This document shows positions 5,444 to 6,021 of a stretch of DNA of 6,021 nucleotides, in pieces (within the stretch, counting starts at the first letter, position 1; the number at the start of each line of letters is the position of its first letter). The notes under the pieces were generated by a model that worked only from the letters and a program-made list of their open reading frames with translations, was not told the DNA's origin and did not search any database. A program made the position numbers and the translations under genes. The stretch comes from Candidatus Falkowiibacteriota bacterium. Its GTDB lineage: Bacteria > Patescibacteria > ABY1 > BM507 > UBA12075. Where the stretch lies: positions 1 to 6,021 of the forward strand of contig DAOVXE010000051.1 in assembly GCA_030636285.1 (NCBI GenBank), read 5' to 3'.

Positions 5444-6021
5444 ATGATGAAAAAAATATTTTACATTTTTATAATTTCGCTAACAGTATTGCCGCAGTTA
5501 GCCCTGGCAGCAGACCCATTTCCGGCCTGGCCAATGTCTTTTTACGGCACAGCCAGCTATGATTCCAACCCCTTGGCGGCCGGGACCAGGATTCAGGCCT
5601 TTGCCGGTGATGTGTTGGTTGGTGAGGTGGAAATGTCGGTAGACGGTATTTACGGCTATAATAATCCCACCCAGAGCCGCTTGATCGTGGGCGAATATTT
5701 GGGCGATCTTTTGTTTAAATATTTGTTGGCAGGTGAGAGCGAGTCCGTAACCGGTGACACGGAGATCAGATATTCAAGCGGCTTTGCCACTGGTACAGCC
5801 ATTCTGTTCAATTTGGCTTTTACCAAAGCCGCACCACCACCACCCTCTGGCGGCGGCGGATACAGCCCACCGCCTATTCCACAGCCAGATCCGGCAACCA
5901 CTACTGACCATTCGACAAGTTCAGGGCAGGAGAACGAGGAAGATGTTAAAGTTTTGGGTATAGAATATGATCCATACGAAGATTTAACCAGCCTTTTTGG
6001 CGTAGCCAGTGATATTGTTGA
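5444..6021 (+). CDS. Secreted FYG-domain protein with Pro/Gly linker, truncated by the window edge
   Basis: An open frame of 192 codons plus two bases runs to the right edge without a stop; the C-terminus is outside the window. It starts 14 nt after the upstream stop, so the two genes are very likely co-transcribed. ATG occurs at both 5444 and 5447 (MMKKIF or MKKIF); either gives a Sec signal peptide with hydrophobic core to about residue 21 and probable cleavage after ALA at 20-22. Residues 31-128 form one domain opening MSFYGTASYDSNPLAAGTRI. This resembles a small beta-sandwich found in archaeal and candidate-phyla surface proteins (FYG, then Ala-Gly-Thr, then a Gly-Tyr turn at IYGYNN). A linker rich in Pro and Gly (129-150) follows, then a polar, acidic stretch at 151-170 and VLGIEYDPYEDL at 170-181. 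Residues 157-162 (STSSGQ) are encoded by a sequence resembling a dispersed genomic repeat. The function is unknown; an extracellular or envelope location is well supported. Confidence 0.82.
   Translation, partial: MMKKIFYIFIISLTVLPQLALAADPFPAWPMSFYGTASYDSNPLAAGTRIQAFAGDVLVGEVEMSVDGIYGYNNPTQSRLIVGEYLGDLLFKYLLAGESESVTGDTEIRYSSGFATGTAILFNLAFTKAAPPPPSGGGGYSPPPIPQPDPATTTDHSTSSGQENEEDVKVLGIEYDPYEDLTSLFGVASDIV
5909..5930 (+). repeat. Possible dispersed repeat fragment within the secreted-protein gene
   Basis: The 22-bp stretch containing TTCGACAAGTTCAGGGCAGG (5911-5930) resembles one half of a dispersed palindromic repeat (TTCGACAAGCTCAGG...) that I recall from many bacterial and candidate-phyla genomes. 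It differs from my remembered form by one T for C. Here it lies in frame in the low-complexity linker and encodes HSTSSGQ at residues 156-162. Only one copy and one arm are in the window, so recognition depends on memory and not on internal repetition. Confidence 0.45.

Noticed and set aside
5754..5963. 69-codon + strand frame and an 81-codon minus-strand frame (5656-5901) near the right edge.
   Set aside because: Both overlap the better-supported frame from 5444, which has a signal peptide, a coherent domain and operon spacing and stays open to the window end. The His-rich and Gly/Pro-rich runs are out-of-frame readings of the linker.

Overview
The window looks like a stretch of chromosome from an uncultivated, moderately AT-rich bacterium, most likely of the Candidate Phyla Radiation (Patescibacteria, Parcubacteria-like). 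This is inference. It rests on the domain style of the two secreted proteins (tandem GWN modules, repeated beta-sandwich blocks and a Pro/Gly-linked FYG domain), on poor Shine-Dalgarno sequences before all four genes, on compact single-direction gene order, and on short palindromic repeats of a kind I recall from such genomes. The three complete genes end in TAA and need no recoded stop codon.

All four genes lie on the + strand. Positions 1-288 hold no gene. They carry a palindromic intergenic repeat (1-141), a plausible promoter (155-183) and a perfect 41-bp direct repeat in the predicted leader (201-286). Next comes an AI-2E/UPF0118 family membrane transporter (289-1353). Its stop codon forms the edge of a 159-bp nested inverted repeat (1351-1509) with a perfect 33-bp core stem. 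A complete ADP-glucose type glycogen/starch synthase, GlgA (1523-2932), starts 13 nt after this element and ends in a clear intrinsic terminator (2947-2973).

After an AT-rich spacer comes a second transcription unit of two exported proteins. The first is a complete 754-residue multi-domain surface protein (3165-5429). Fourteen nucleotides later a second signal-peptide protein starts at 5444 and runs off the right edge. The pair is probably one operon for cell-surface or extracellular proteins. Nothing in the sequence links the transporter, the glycogen synthase and the surface proteins functionally beyond their adjacency.

The least ordinary material is non-coding: three different repeat structures lie in the first 1.5 kb, and a fragment resembling a dispersed genomic repeat is translated inside the last gene. 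I see no CRISPR array, tRNA, rRNA, transposase or defence system, and I do not claim a new system here.
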